Position numbers and translations under genes: made by a program
Assembly: GCA_030684575.1 (NCBI GenBank)
Contig: JAUXVD010000008.1
Span: 868,001-932,000, forward strand
Direction of reading: 5' to 3'
From: Nitrospirota bacterium
GTDB lineage: Bacteria; Nitrospirota; Nitrospiria; Nitrospirales; Nitrospiraceae
DNA length: 64,000 nucleotides
Shown: positions 32,122 through 40,663 of the stretch, one piece after another
Numbering within the stretch: the stretch's first letter is position 1
How the letters are laid out: each line of letters begins with the position of its first letter
Notes under the pieces: generated by a model
What the model saw: the letters and a program-made list of their open reading frames with translations, nothing else
Databases searched by the model: none
What the model was told of the DNA's origin: nothing

Positions 32122-33361
32122 TCCACAGGTTTGTCGTCGTTGTTTTTATTCTGCGGACCACCCGCTCGGACTGATGCTGGATGAACAAGGCATCTGCTCC
32201 GGATGCCTCATTCATGAAGAAAAGGATAATCTCGATTGGGCAGCTCGGTGGGAGAAGTTGACCCAGCTTGTGGCGCCATATCGAAGTGCTGACGGCCTAA
32301 ACTACGATTGTATCGTTCCTGTAACCGGCGCCCAGGATTCTTACTACATCGTTTACTTGGTGAAGGAGCGGTTGGGCCTGAATCCATTGTTAGTGACCTA
32401 TAATAAATATTTCAATACGCCGCTCGGTATCCGCAACCTTTCGAATCTTCGCATTCGATTCAACTGCGACATCCTTTGTCAGAACGTCAATCCCGTTTCG
32501 GTAAAGAATATTACCCGGAGCACTCTGCGGCAGTTCGGCAGTATGTATTGGCCTATTTTAGCGGGCCAAACGGTATTCCCGGTTCAGACGGCTGTTCGAT
32601 ATAAGGTCCCATTAATTATCTGGGGTGCTCACCAGGGTCTTGAACAGGTTGGCATGTTTTCCCATGAGCATGAGGTCGAGATGACCCGTCGCTACCGGAA
32701 GGATCATGATTTGATGGGACATGAGGCCGATGATCTATTGTCCATCTTCGATACTCTCAAGGAAGAAGACATCTGGCAGTATCGCTATCCTGACGATCGC
32801 GATCTGAACGCAGTAGGCGTACGGGGTATCTACTTGGGCAACTACGTAAGGTGGGATCCCAAGGCGCAGCATGAGCAGATGATGCGCGAGTATGGGTACA
32901 AAACCTCTGTCTTCAATCGTACCTTTGACTGCTATGATTTTATCGACTGCTTTAACTATATGGATTTGCATGATCAGCTAAAGCTCTACAAACATGGTTA
33001 TTCAAAAGTCACCGATCATGCCAGCCGAGAAATTCGATTCGGCAGGATTAGCCGCGAGAAGGGATTACGCCTCATTCGTATGCACGAACAAGCGCCGCTC
33101 AAATATCATGGACAGTTTTGCGCGTGGCTAGGCATAGCGCCAAAGTCGTTGCAGTTTATGCTCGACCAGCATCGCAATCCAAAGTTCTGGATACAGACTG
33201 AGGTCGGAAAGTGGGAGTTTAACGGATGGAGCGCCGGGCATGAGCTAAGAGAAATAAGCGATCATCAAGCGCCTGGATTGTCTGGCAGTTTTGAGGCGAC
33301 AGATACGCTCGAATACGATCGCAGTGCAGAGTACATCACAATTGGAAAGGGATGGCCATAG
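32114..33361 (+). CDS. Second N-acetyl sugar amidotransferase paralogue with altered PP-loop
   Basis: A paralogue of the protein at 29602: C7-C10 and C28-C31 ribbon pairs, LIIWGAHQGLEQVG, QYRYPDDRDLNAVGVRGIYLGNYVRW and FGRISREKGLRLI. In place of VSGGKDS it has VTGAQDS (T71-S76), losing two residues of the ATP PP-loop but keeping D75 and S76. At 415 residues it is about 40 longer, with an extra tail. It overlaps the HisF-like gene by 8 bases. It may act as a diverged enzyme with another substrate or as a non-catalytic partner of the first copy; both are inference. Confidence 0.82.
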   Translation: MSNPQVCRRCFYSADHPLGLMLDEQGICSGCLIHEEKDNLDWAARWEKLTQLVAPYRSADGLNYDCIVPVTGAQDSYYIVYLVKERLGLNPLLVTYNKYFNTPLGIRNLSNLRIRFNCDILCQNVNPVSVKNITRSTLRQFGSMYWPILAGQTVFPVQTAVRYKVPLIIWGAHQGLEQVGMFSHEHEVEMTRRYRKDHDLMGHEADDLLSIFDTLKEEDIWQYRYPDDRDLNAVGVRGIYLGNYVRWDPKAQHEQMMREYGYKTSVFNRTFDCYDFIDCFNYMDLHDQLKLYKHGYSKVTDHASREIRFGRISREKGLRLIRMHEQAPLKYHGQFCAWLGIAPKSLQFMLDQHRNPKFWIQTEVGKWEFNGWSAGHELREISDHQAPGLSGSFEATDTLEYDRSAEYITIGKGWP

Positions 33362-33618
33362 TGGCTCCTCGTTCGGCTCCTGGTATGACCAGTCTCACCG
33401 GAATGGAGGGAGCTGCGCCGTGCGTGAGCGGTCGGTTCCCAATGGAGCATTGGAGCCAGAACTCTTCGATCTCTAAAACTAAAATGATTCGGCAGGATCG
33501 AGTGAGGCGGTGGTCATTCCAAAAAGAGCAACAGCACCTGCTCTCAAATTATTGGAACACGTCGTTCATGTCCATAAAGGTGCGGCCGGCTAGGATTGGT
33601 TAACCAAGGAGCCAGCAA
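33362..33618 (+). other. 257-bp spacer, no supported gene
   Basis: Short frames exist but none shows a family motif or a good start. One frame reads VVIPKRATAPALKLLEHVVH between stops and could be decayed coding sequence, but I cannot identify it. AAGGAG at 33605-33610 is the ribosome-binding site of the next gene. Confidence 0.5.
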
Positions 33619-34557
33619 ATGAGCGTGTCCATTTTTCGAAAATTCAAAGATACGGTGGGGGATTACCTGAGCCTACGGTCCATTGAGAAGCATCGCTCAC
33701 GATTGGGGTGGAGGCAAGCGTATCGCTATTCCAACTATCTTGACCATTGTCGCCAAGGCTTTACGGAGCGAGTGGAGAGTTCCCCTGAGGTGAAAAAAGC
33801 GGTGCAGGATTTTCAGGCTAAGAATGTTGCCTCTTTCTGGACTCAAGAGAATCAACAATTGGCTCAGTCAATTTTCAGGAAAATCCAAGATGAAGAACGG
33901 GCCGGCCTTGAAATTTGGAATGAACGAGGGCAATACCTGAAGGAGATATACACGACATTCCCCGAAATCGAACAACTATTCAAGCGAATGTTGGAGTCGT
34001 TTTTAAAGGAGATATTCAAAGCCAACTTCAAAATATTTTACGGCATGCTCTACAAATCAGAAAATCGCAGAGGAGATCCGGCAGGTTCCGAGTTGTGGCA
34101 CGCCGATGGAGGCCCCGGGACTTGTGTCATTGTGATGCTCTACTTGAAGGATGTTGAGAAAGAGGATGGGGCCCTTGAATGTCTGCCATGGGACTATTCG
34201 TTGGCCACGTACCGAGGCGAGCCCGCGGTGTTCAGGATAGGTTTGGAGCAGGCAGCCAAAAACAAGAAGGAACTTTCTCGAGAAGAAGTCAGGAAAATTA
34301 AATGCGACTATTTTGAGGAAGTGATCGGAAGGTTTTATGGTAAATTCGTTGAGCAACCAACCGGTCCGGCCGGACTTGTTGCGGCTTTTGGAAATAATAT
34401 ATTGCATAAAGGGGGGTATCCCGCTGCAGGAAGGGCTCGCTATGTGTGTTTGTTTCACTGCTATCCGGCTGATCAGCCTACGCCGTTTGAGCGATATCGG
34501 AAGCATGGAATAAAGAAGGTGGAGTCCTATCCTAAGGATCCTGCTGCAGATTTCTGA
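33619..34557 (+). CDS. Putative Fe(II)/2-oxoglutarate-dependent dioxygenase (phytanoyl-CoA dioxygenase-like)
   Basis: 312 residues, with a strong AAGGAG 9 bases before the ATG. The C-terminal half looks like a double-stranded beta-helix: SELWHADGGPGTCVIVMLYL gives the HxD iron ligands (H161, D163), ALECLPWDYS follows as in PhyH proteins, and AFGNNILHKGGYPAAGRARYV supplies the distal His (H263) and an Arg (R272 or R274) for the co-substrate. The N-terminal half is helical and charged. A hydroxylation of a sugar or lipid is possible. The iron site is read from pattern only, so the family assignment is moderate. Confidence 0.55.
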   Translation: MSVSIFRKFKDTVGDYLSLRSIEKHRSRLGWRQAYRYSNYLDHCRQGFTERVESSPEVKKAVQDFQAKNVASFWTQENQQLAQSIFRKIQDEERAGLEIWNERGQYLKEIYTTFPEIEQLFKRMLESFLKEIFKANFKIFYGMLYKSENRRGDPAGSELWHADGGPGTCVIVMLYLKDVEKEDGALECLPWDYSLATYRGEPAVFRIGLEQAAKNKKELSREEVRKIKCDYFEEVIGRFYGKFVEQPTGPAGLVAAFGNNILHKGGYPAAGRARYVCLFHCYPADQPTPFERYRKHGIKKVESYPKDPAADF

Positions 34558-34700
34558 TGAAAGATTCTCAACTTGCCATTCGAGGTGGAACACCTGTCCG
34601 AACCGCTCCATTCTCTTGGTACAACTCGATCGGACAGGGAGAGAAGCAAGCAGCAGTGGAAGTGTTCCAGGGTGTCCGTTGCAGAATCCTTGTATTTTGA
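34557..34700 (+). pseudogene. N-terminal remnant of a DegT-type aminotransferase
   Basis: ATG 34557 overlaps the previous TGA by one base (TGATG) and reads SQLAIRGGTPVRTAPFSWYN, then SIGQGEKQAAVEVFQG, the standard N terminus of DegT aminotransferases and parallel to LALFGGPKTIESPFKRYNSIG of the protein at 26864. After residue 40 or so the similarity stops and a TGA ends the frame at 47 residues. The PLP lysine region is missing, so only about a tenth of the gene survives. Confidence 0.7.
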
Positions 34701-35055
34701 ACGGCTCATCCATGCCAGTTCGATCCATTCGGATCTTGGGCCTTCCGATCTCGAAAGAGTGCTATTCACTGTGGAAACGGTGGCGGAGCTTCCGAGAAAC
34801 TTGCCGGTCGATGGTGCGGCTTGTGAGGGGAACTCCATCAGGCGCCTTCGAAGTTATTTCTCTTAAAGAGTTAACTTGGTTCAGGGGGATGTTGTAATGT
34901 TTCGTCGCGTTTCTGGTGCCTCGTATCGTTCGCTGCGAACACCGTCGGTAAGGCATAGAGGATTTGTTCGACCGGTGCTACTCCAGGCGCGGATACCTAC
35001 GTTGACTTCATCAACTCCAGCCTTTGACGGGACTCGATGGTAGGGTGTCATTAAG
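34701..35055 (+). other. 355-bp degraded or non-coding stretch
   Basis: No supported gene. It follows the aminotransferase remnant and is probably the deletion endpoint of that gene. Several short frames are open on both strands without recognisable motifs. I see no inverted repeat that would mark an insertion sequence. Confidence 0.5.
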
Positions 35056-36678
35056 ATGATCGACCTTAATATTCTCCGCCGTTGGTGCAGTCACCTTGTG
35101 GCGCGGGTAAGCCTTGCCAGATTAGAAAAGGCTCGTGCGTATGCTCGGCAGCGGGTTTCTGCAGAGAACATGCTGGCCGAGTTCAGCCACGGGCAAGAAG
35201 CGGATTTCTTTTTCGGCACCGTGTTAGTGGATGGCACATGGGACAATCCAAACCATTGGGCGCGTTATGCGCTTTTGCGCAGGGCGTTGGGCCTGTCACG
35301 TGCACGGGAGATAGGGTTGGTCGGGCCTTTCAGATCGAAAGAGTGCAGCCAGACATTTACGAGACTGGGCATCAAAGAGATCGTCTCATTTGACGTCTCA
35401 AGGAAAGCACAAGATTGCCAAGATGTTGCTCGGGGCTTGCTGTCCAACGTTAAGTCGCCGCGTGATATTTTATCCTGGAAGCTGCCTCATGGGTTTCCGC
35501 CGGAGTTTCTCTATGATGGCCTGCTCAAGCGTCAACGTGCCGCTTGTGTGAACCTTGCCGACCCGAGGCTTTTAGGTTATGTCTCTGAATTGCTGGGGTG
35601 CCTAGCGGTGGCAGAGCATTTATTGAAGACGTATGATTTTAAGCTGCTCGTGATGAGTCACGTGATTAACTTTCAATATGCGGCCCTTGCGTGGATGGCA
35701 GTCGTGCGTGGTATCCCTGTTGTAGCGTCATATGGTGAATTCGGGGTGTTGCGATTTGTCAAAATCAACCGACCTGAAGAGATGTGGGAAGCGACAAACC
35801 GTCCCACGAAATTCGACTTTGAACATTTGTCTCCAGAATGTGTTGCTTCAATGGCCACTGCAGGAAGAGCGTACATTCAGAAGCGGCGCGTTGGGAACAC
35901 GAAGGAACTGGCCGCTATTTATTCTTATCAGAAGAGGCAGCAGCTGATTAGCAGACAGGATATCTGTGCACAGTTTGAGTGGGATCCAAAGCGTCCCATC
36001 ATTGCCGTATATGCGTCTAATTGGTTCGACTACCCTCATATGTATGGCATGAGCCATTTTGTCGATTTTCTAGACTGGCTGAAAGCCACCATTGATGCAG
36101 CGAACATGAATCAATCCGTGAATTGGCTATTTAAGGCCCATCCCTGTGATGATTGGTATGGCGGCGTGACGTTGAGCGATCTGATGCCCGCGCACCTCTT
36201 GGGGCATATTCAACAGGTTCCCAAGGAATGGAATGGTGCGGCTCTGATGGACGCGGTCGATGGGCTGGTTACCTATCACGGAACTGCGGGGATTGAGTTC
36301 GCGGCAGTGGGGAAGCCGGTTCTGATAGCAGACAAAGGTTGGTATCATGAACTGGGGATTGCCAAATGGCCACGATCGAGAGAAGAGTATCTTCAAAGTC
36401 TTGCCACTGAATGGTGGAAAGACGTGGATATTTCAGAAACATCGAGGCGAGCGCAAATTCTTGCCGGGTGGCATTTTTGTCGTCCCTCGTGGCAGGGGGG
36501 CTTCATTCTTGAGGATGATCCCGTGCAGAGTCCGATTTATGAAACGCTCCCTGATCTTTGGTCCAAGAATCAGGAAGTCATTGCAAGGGAATTAAGGACC
36601 ATCCGTGATTGGGTTGCTTCCCCTCATAGGCATTACCACACATATAAGATGGGTCTCGCCAAAGAATTTTCCGCATGA
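35056..36678 (+). CDS. GT-B-like surface polysaccharide protein (capsule synthesis type)
   Basis: A 540-residue protein with no signal peptide. The C-terminal half resembles CDP-glycerol glycerophosphotransferase and KpsS/KpsC-like capsule enzymes: WLFKAHPCDDWYGG (the KxHP motif that contacts a sugar phosphate) and GLVTYHGTAGIEFAAVGKPVLIADKG (the HGTAGxE motif). The N-terminal half has SHVINFQYAALAWMAVVRGIPVVASYGEFG. A glycosyl- or phosphoglycosyltransferase using a charged donor is likely, but the donor is unknown. A similar type of protein is at 41857. It is followed at 117 bp by a methyltransferase. Confidence 0.65.
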   Translation: MIDLNILRRWCSHLVARVSLARLEKARAYARQRVSAENMLAEFSHGQEADFFFGTVLVDGTWDNPNHWARYALLRRALGLSRAREIGLVGPFRSKECSQTFTRLGIKEIVSFDVSRKAQDCQDVARGLLSNVKSPRDILSWKLPHGFPPEFLYDGLLKRQRAACVNLADPRLLGYVSELLGCLAVAEHLLKTYDFKLLVMSHVINFQYAALAWMAVVRGIPVVASYGEFGVLRFVKINRPEEMWEATNRPTKFDFEHLSPECVASMATAGRAYIQKRRVGNTKELAAIYSYQKRQQLISRQDICAQFEWDPKRPIIAVYASNWFDYPHMYGMSHFVDFLDWLKATIDAANMNQSVNWLFKAHPCDDWYGGVTLSDLMPAHLLGHIQQVPKEWNGAALMDAVDGLVTYHGTAGIEFAAVGKPVLIADKGWYHELGIAKWPRSREEYLQSLATEWWKDVDISETSRRAQILAGWHFCRPSWQGGFILEDDPVQSPIYETLPDLWSKNQEVIARELRTIRDWVASPHRHYHTYKMGLAKEFSA

Positions 36679-36795
36679 CATGCGCTGTGAGCAAATCTGG
36701 GGGAAGCCCTGTATTGCCGGTATCTTCAGCTGGTAGAGACGGACACAGTCGTGGTCGATGCAAGGTAACTCGAAACTATAAAGGTATATACCAGG

Positions 36796-37749
36796 ATGGC
36801 CGTGAGAATTGAATCGCTCCCCCAGAAACGCCTTATCGAGGCGGTTTCGCCATATCTGAAGGCTATAATTCCCCAGGCAAGTTTGGAAGGGCGTGCACTC
36901 TGTCGTTCACGTCGCCGCGGAACATTGGTGTCAACAATTCAGCTAGGACTTCAGCAAATCATTCGCTTCAAGAGGGAACGGTCTCAGGAGTCTACCGAGA
37001 GGCACTATTCTGATTCCTATGCCGACACCGGGGTAGAGGCCTTTGATGCTTGTCTGGCATCCACGGCTCGCTCAAACCCCTTCAAGCTAGGCAACGAAAG
37101 CTTATTGGTCTTACCTCCCAGTGGGCTTTACGCCGCCTATCTTGCAACTCTTTCGGATGTCGTCGGTCAGCTCAAGCCATCTTCGGTCTGTGAGGTAGGA
37201 TTCGGCTCTGGCAAGAACCTCATTTATCTGGCGCCGCGTTTCCCTGACATACCGTTCTGCGGGTACGAGCTGACCCATGAGGGAGTTGCTGTGGCCAAGA
37301 GTCTCCAGGAGAGACAAAGCCTTCCGCCGAATTTGGCAAAGCTTGTTGGCCAGAATGATGTGACGGCGATGGAGGCAGTTCGTCGGATTGATTTTCGTCA
37401 GGGCAACGCGAAGTGTTTATCGGCTCCGGACAAATCGTTCGATCTCACATTTACCGTGTTGGCACTTGAGCAAATGTGGCCAATTCTCCCTCAGGTGCTC
37501 GCAGAGATTCGAAGAGTCACTTGTCGATACGTCGTGTTTCTTGAAGCCTTCCGTGAAGCCAATGACTGGCTGGGCTACTTGAATCTTTTGGTCCGAAACT
37601 ACTTTCGGGCGGACCTGAGGATGATGCAAGCAGCCGGATTTGCTCCCATCGCGCTTTTTCGACAGCTGCCACTTAAGCACACACATGGTGTGGCAATGTT
37701 AGTTGCCGAAGTGGTGCCCGCCCCATCCCCAAATGCCAAAGTCCATTGA
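36796..37749 (+). CDS. SAM-dependent methyltransferase
   Basis: A 317-residue class I methyltransferase with a basic N-terminal extension. SSVCEVGFGSGKNLIYLAPRFPD is motif I, FCGYELTHEGVAVAKSLQ motif II, RQGNAKCLSAPDKSFDLTFTVLALEQMW motif III, and RRVTCRYVVFLEAF the post-strand-4 element. YSDSYADTGVEAFDACLAS before the domain may form a lid. It ends one base before the ABC exporter gene and forms a GT-MT pair with the gene upstream. Confidence 0.75.
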   Translation: MAVRIESLPQKRLIEAVSPYLKAIIPQASLEGRALCRSRRRGTLVSTIQLGLQQIIRFKRERSQESTERHYSDSYADTGVEAFDACLASTARSNPFKLGNESLLVLPPSGLYAAYLATLSDVVGQLKPSSVCEVGFGSGKNLIYLAPRFPDIPFCGYELTHEGVAVAKSLQERQSLPPNLAKLVGQNDVTAMEAVRRIDFRQGNAKCLSAPDKSFDLTFTVLALEQMWPILPQVLAEIRRVTCRYVVFLEAFREANDWLGYLNLLVRNYFRADLRMMQAAGFAPIALFRQLPLKHTHGVAMLVAEVVPAPSPNAKVH

Positions 37750-37750
37750 T

Positions 37751-39562
37751 ATGCCGAACGGACCTCATTTCCAGGGGAAGCTCCTTGAAATTCTTCCTCG
37801 GGGGCTGCGACTCCTGACAGAGCCTGAGCGCAGGAGGGCTATCCTGCTCAGTCTGCTCGTTTCCCTGACGGAAGTTGTGCAGGTTGTGGCCATGCTTCTG
37901 GTTTTGCCGGTTGTCGGAATTGTTGTGGAGCCTGATCTGTTGCAGAGTCATAGGGCCATGCAGCTCTTGCACGAAATCTTAGGTAGTCTGCCGGTAGAGC
38001 AATTCGTTTTTCTGCTTAGTGGTACTGCGCTCTTCTGTATAGCCGTTGGGCAGGCTGGGAATCTTTCCGTTCAGTCTGCGATCGAAGTTTTTGTATCCCG
38101 CATCCAGACGCGACTGGCACACGAGTTGTTAGGCGAAACGATCGCGGCTCCATACCCGTGGTTTCTTGAGAGAAATGCGGCCCAATTGGTTCGGCTGTTC
38201 CACAATGACATTGCCCTCTGGGGCCGAGATTGTATTGGGAATATGCTGCGAGTGCTGACCCATGGACTCACCATCCTTGCTGGGGTGGTCGTGGTGATGG
38301 CCACGGCTCCAGTAGGAGGCATTATCGCGCTTGCCATGGTCGCTGTGCTCGCGTATGGGATTCTATGGGTCATACGACCATCGATTATCAAGTGGACAAA
38401 TACAAAACGACAGGCAGCCGATCAGGCGATGATCATGGAAACCCAGATTCTGTCCGGTGTGAAAGATATCAAGGTCAATGGTGGAGAAGGATATTTCCTC
38501 CAATTATTTAAAGACTCTTATGGCCTAATGAGCCATGCCTCTGCTCGGGGGGTGATTCTAGGGCAGTTACCGACCTCCCTCTTGCTGCTTGTGGGGCAGT
38601 CCAGTCTCTTGCTCGTGGTGCTTATTCTCTGGAAGTCAGGCAGCCGGGGAGGGGAGATCGCCTCCCAGATGGCTCTCATCGTCTTGGTCACCTCACGTGT
38701 GGTGCCGGCAGTCACTCGACTTTCCGCGACGATGACCTCGCTACTCAATGCGATACCGTGGGTCGAGGGTATTCTTACCTTACGGCACAGCATTCTGGAA
38801 GCTTCTCGGACTGTGACACCTGTCGGTAGAGTGATGCCCGTTCCTCTAGCTTGGCAGGATATCCGCTTCGACAGTGTGAGTTTTAGTTACACCGGCACTG
38901 AACGACCGGTGCTGGCAGATTTGTCGATCGCTCTGGAACGCGGGCGATCCTATGGGTTGATCGGGGCATCGGGTGCGGGGAAAAGCACGTTCGTCGACCT
39001 CTTGCTGGGGTTACAGACGCCGATCAGGGGAGACATTCTGATCGATGGGCAGCCGCTCAGATCACTTGATACTCGAACCTGGCAGCGACGAATTGGTTAT
39101 GTGTCCCAGTCGCCCTATTTCACAGACGACACGATCATGGCAAATGTTGCCTTCGGGGTCACAGATGCCATGATTGATGAGCCTTGGGTTGAGGAATGTC
39201 TAAGGATGGCGGGTTTGCAAGACTTTGTTGCCGGGTTGCCGGAGAGAGTGCGGACCAGGCTGGGGGATCGTGCCGTGAGAATCTCCGGCGGGGAGCGGCA
39301 GCGGATCGCTATCGCACGCGCTCTGTACCGGCGGCCTGACATATTGCTGCTGGATGAAGCCACTGGCGCGCTAGATTCTTCGACTGAGCAGGTGATCATT
39401 CGTTCGTTGGAAGAACTTCGAGGCCGGATTACTATGGTCATTATCTCCCATAGAATGAGTGCCGTGTCGACCTGTGATCAGGTGTTGTTGCTCGATGCCG
39501 GTCGCTTAACCATGCACGGGACTTATTCCGACGTGTTGCGGCAACATCCGGCCAGCGCATGA
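37751..39562 (+). CDS. ABC half-exporter, lipid-linked glycan flippase type (MsbA/PglK-like)
   Basis: A 603-residue half-transporter: six predicted membrane helices in residues of about 30-340, then an ATPase domain with Walker A GASGAGKS (405-412), signature ISGGERQR (511-518), Walker B ILLLDEA (531-537) and the switch His in VIISHR. ATG 37751 follows the methyltransferase stop directly; a frame extension to 37703 runs back into that gene. Exporters of this shape flip lipid A-core (MsbA) or lipid-linked oligosaccharides (PglK, Wzk). No Wzx is visible in the window, so this is the best flippase candidate for the glycan made here. Confidence 0.85.
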   Translation: MPNGPHFQGKLLEILPRGLRLLTEPERRRAILLSLLVSLTEVVQVVAMLLVLPVVGIVVEPDLLQSHRAMQLLHEILGSLPVEQFVFLLSGTALFCIAVGQAGNLSVQSAIEVFVSRIQTRLAHELLGETIAAPYPWFLERNAAQLVRLFHNDIALWGRDCIGNMLRVLTHGLTILAGVVVVMATAPVGGIIALAMVAVLAYGILWVIRPSIIKWTNTKRQAADQAMIMETQILSGVKDIKVNGGEGYFLQLFKDSYGLMSHASARGVILGQLPTSLLLLVGQSSLLLVVLILWKSGSRGGEIASQMALIVLVTSRVVPAVTRLSATMTSLLNAIPWVEGILTLRHSILEASRTVTPVGRVMPVPLAWQDIRFDSVSFSYTGTERPVLADLSIALERGRSYGLIGASGAGKSTFVDLLLGLQTPIRGDILIDGQPLRSLDTRTWQRRIGYVSQSPYFTDDTIMANVAFGVTDAMIDEPWVEECLRMAGLQDFVAGLPERVRTRLGDRAVRISGGERQRIAIARALYRRPDILLLDEATGALDSSTEQVIIRSLEELRGRITMVIISHRMSAVSTCDQVLLLDAGRLTMHGTYSDVLRQHPASA

Positions 39563-39592
39563 TCCGATCTCACCACGTGAAAGGTGTGGAGT

Positions 39593-40624
39593 ATGTCGTT
39601 TTGTACGTCGTTCAGAATTGATGCCCGGGAGGTCGGCGACGGTGCTCCTGTGTTTATCATTGCAGAAGGGGGACTCTCCCATTTTGGCGACATGGAACTT
39701 GCCCGCCAACTGGTTAATCTGGCAGCAGATGGTGGAGCCGATGCGTTCAAGACACAGTTCTTCGATGTAGAGGCGTTGATTGCGCGACGTGCACAGGATT
39801 GGCGGGAGCGTCTGCGCCCGCGCAATCTGACATTTGTGCAAGCGCGGGAACTAAAGGATTTGTGTAGCCGGCGCGGGCTTACTTTCCTTGCAACGGCGCA
39901 CGATGAAACCCGTATCCGTTGGCTTCAAGATCTCGACGTGCCCGCGGTGAAGGTGGGCTCTGGAGAACGGAACAACCCGGCCTTTCTCTCGAAGCTGGCT
40001 TCATTAGGCAAGCCCATGATCGTTTCAACCGGAATGTACGGCGAATCGGACGTGCAAGAGGCTATCGAGGCATGTGCGGTTGCAGGTTGCCAGGAACTCG
40101 CGCTATTACATTGCGTGACGTCCTATCCCACCCCTTCCGATCAGGTGAATTTGGCTGCCATGGGCCGATTGAGCGAGATCTTTCTGGGGCCAGTCGGATA
40201 CTCGGATCACACGGAGGATAACTTGGCTGTCTTGGCGGCCGTTGCCCGAGGAGCGGCGATTATTGAAAAGCATATTACGATTCTGCGCAATGTGCCAAAT
40301 GCGCAAGACTGGAAAGTTTCTGCCGGGCCGGAGAATTTTGCTCAATTGGTGTCTGACATCCGACGCGTAAAGGGAATGATCGGACATGGGAGAAAAGAAC
40401 CTGCTCCCTGCGAGCGAGAGGGAGCCAAATGGGCACTTAAATCATTGGTGCCTTCAAAGGATCTCCCCGCCGGACACAAATTAACAGCCGAGGACTTGTG
40501 TTGTAAGCGGCCTGGCGATGGCATTCCTCCTAATCAACTCCAGCAGATTCTGGGAGGCCAGCTTAAGAGGAATGTACAGGCTGATGAGTTGATAGCGATT
40601 GATGATATTGCAAACGCCAACTGA
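39593..40624 (+). CDS. neuB: NeuB-family nonulosonate synthase, divergent
   Basis: Condensation of PEP with a hexosamine is the family reaction. The barrel is recognisable: PVFIIAEGGLSHFGDMELA, DAFKTQFFDVEALIAR, VKVGSGERNNPAFLS, HCVTSYPTP, GYSDHTEDN and IIEKHIT. The two metal His (SDHT and EKHI) are kept at the spacing of N. meningitidis NeuB. However, the NHNG loop is SHFG and the PGPD region after EKH reads LRNVPNAQDWKVS, unlike NeuB and PseI. A C-terminal SAF domain (about 275-343) is present. AAGG at 39581 suits ATG 39593. It belongs with neuC and neuA below, but the substrate may differ. Confidence 0.82.
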   Translation: MSFCTSFRIDAREVGDGAPVFIIAEGGLSHFGDMELARQLVNLAADGGADAFKTQFFDVEALIARRAQDWRERLRPRNLTFVQARELKDLCSRRGLTFLATAHDETRIRWLQDLDVPAVKVGSGERNNPAFLSKLASLGKPMIVSTGMYGESDVQEAIEACAVAGCQELALLHCVTSYPTPSDQVNLAAMGRLSEIFLGPVGYSDHTEDNLAVLAAVARGAAIIEKHITILRNVPNAQDWKVSAGPENFAQLVSDIRRVKGMIGHGRKEPAPCEREGAKWALKSLVPSKDLPAGHKLTAEDLCCKRPGDGIPPNQLQQILGGQLKRNVQADELIAIDDIANAN

Positions 40625-40663
40625 GAAATTTAACGTGTTGCCCAGACTGGAAAAGGAGAGTCC

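Noticed and set aside
33352-33603. 83-codon frame between the second amidotransferase and the dioxygenase
   Set aside because: No ribosome-binding site, overlaps the preceding gene and shows no recognisable domain; recorded as an unexplained spacer.
34573-34866. 97-codon frame overlapping the DegT remnant
   Set aside because: The other frame (34557-34700) has the DegT N-terminal motif and a coupled start; this one has none.
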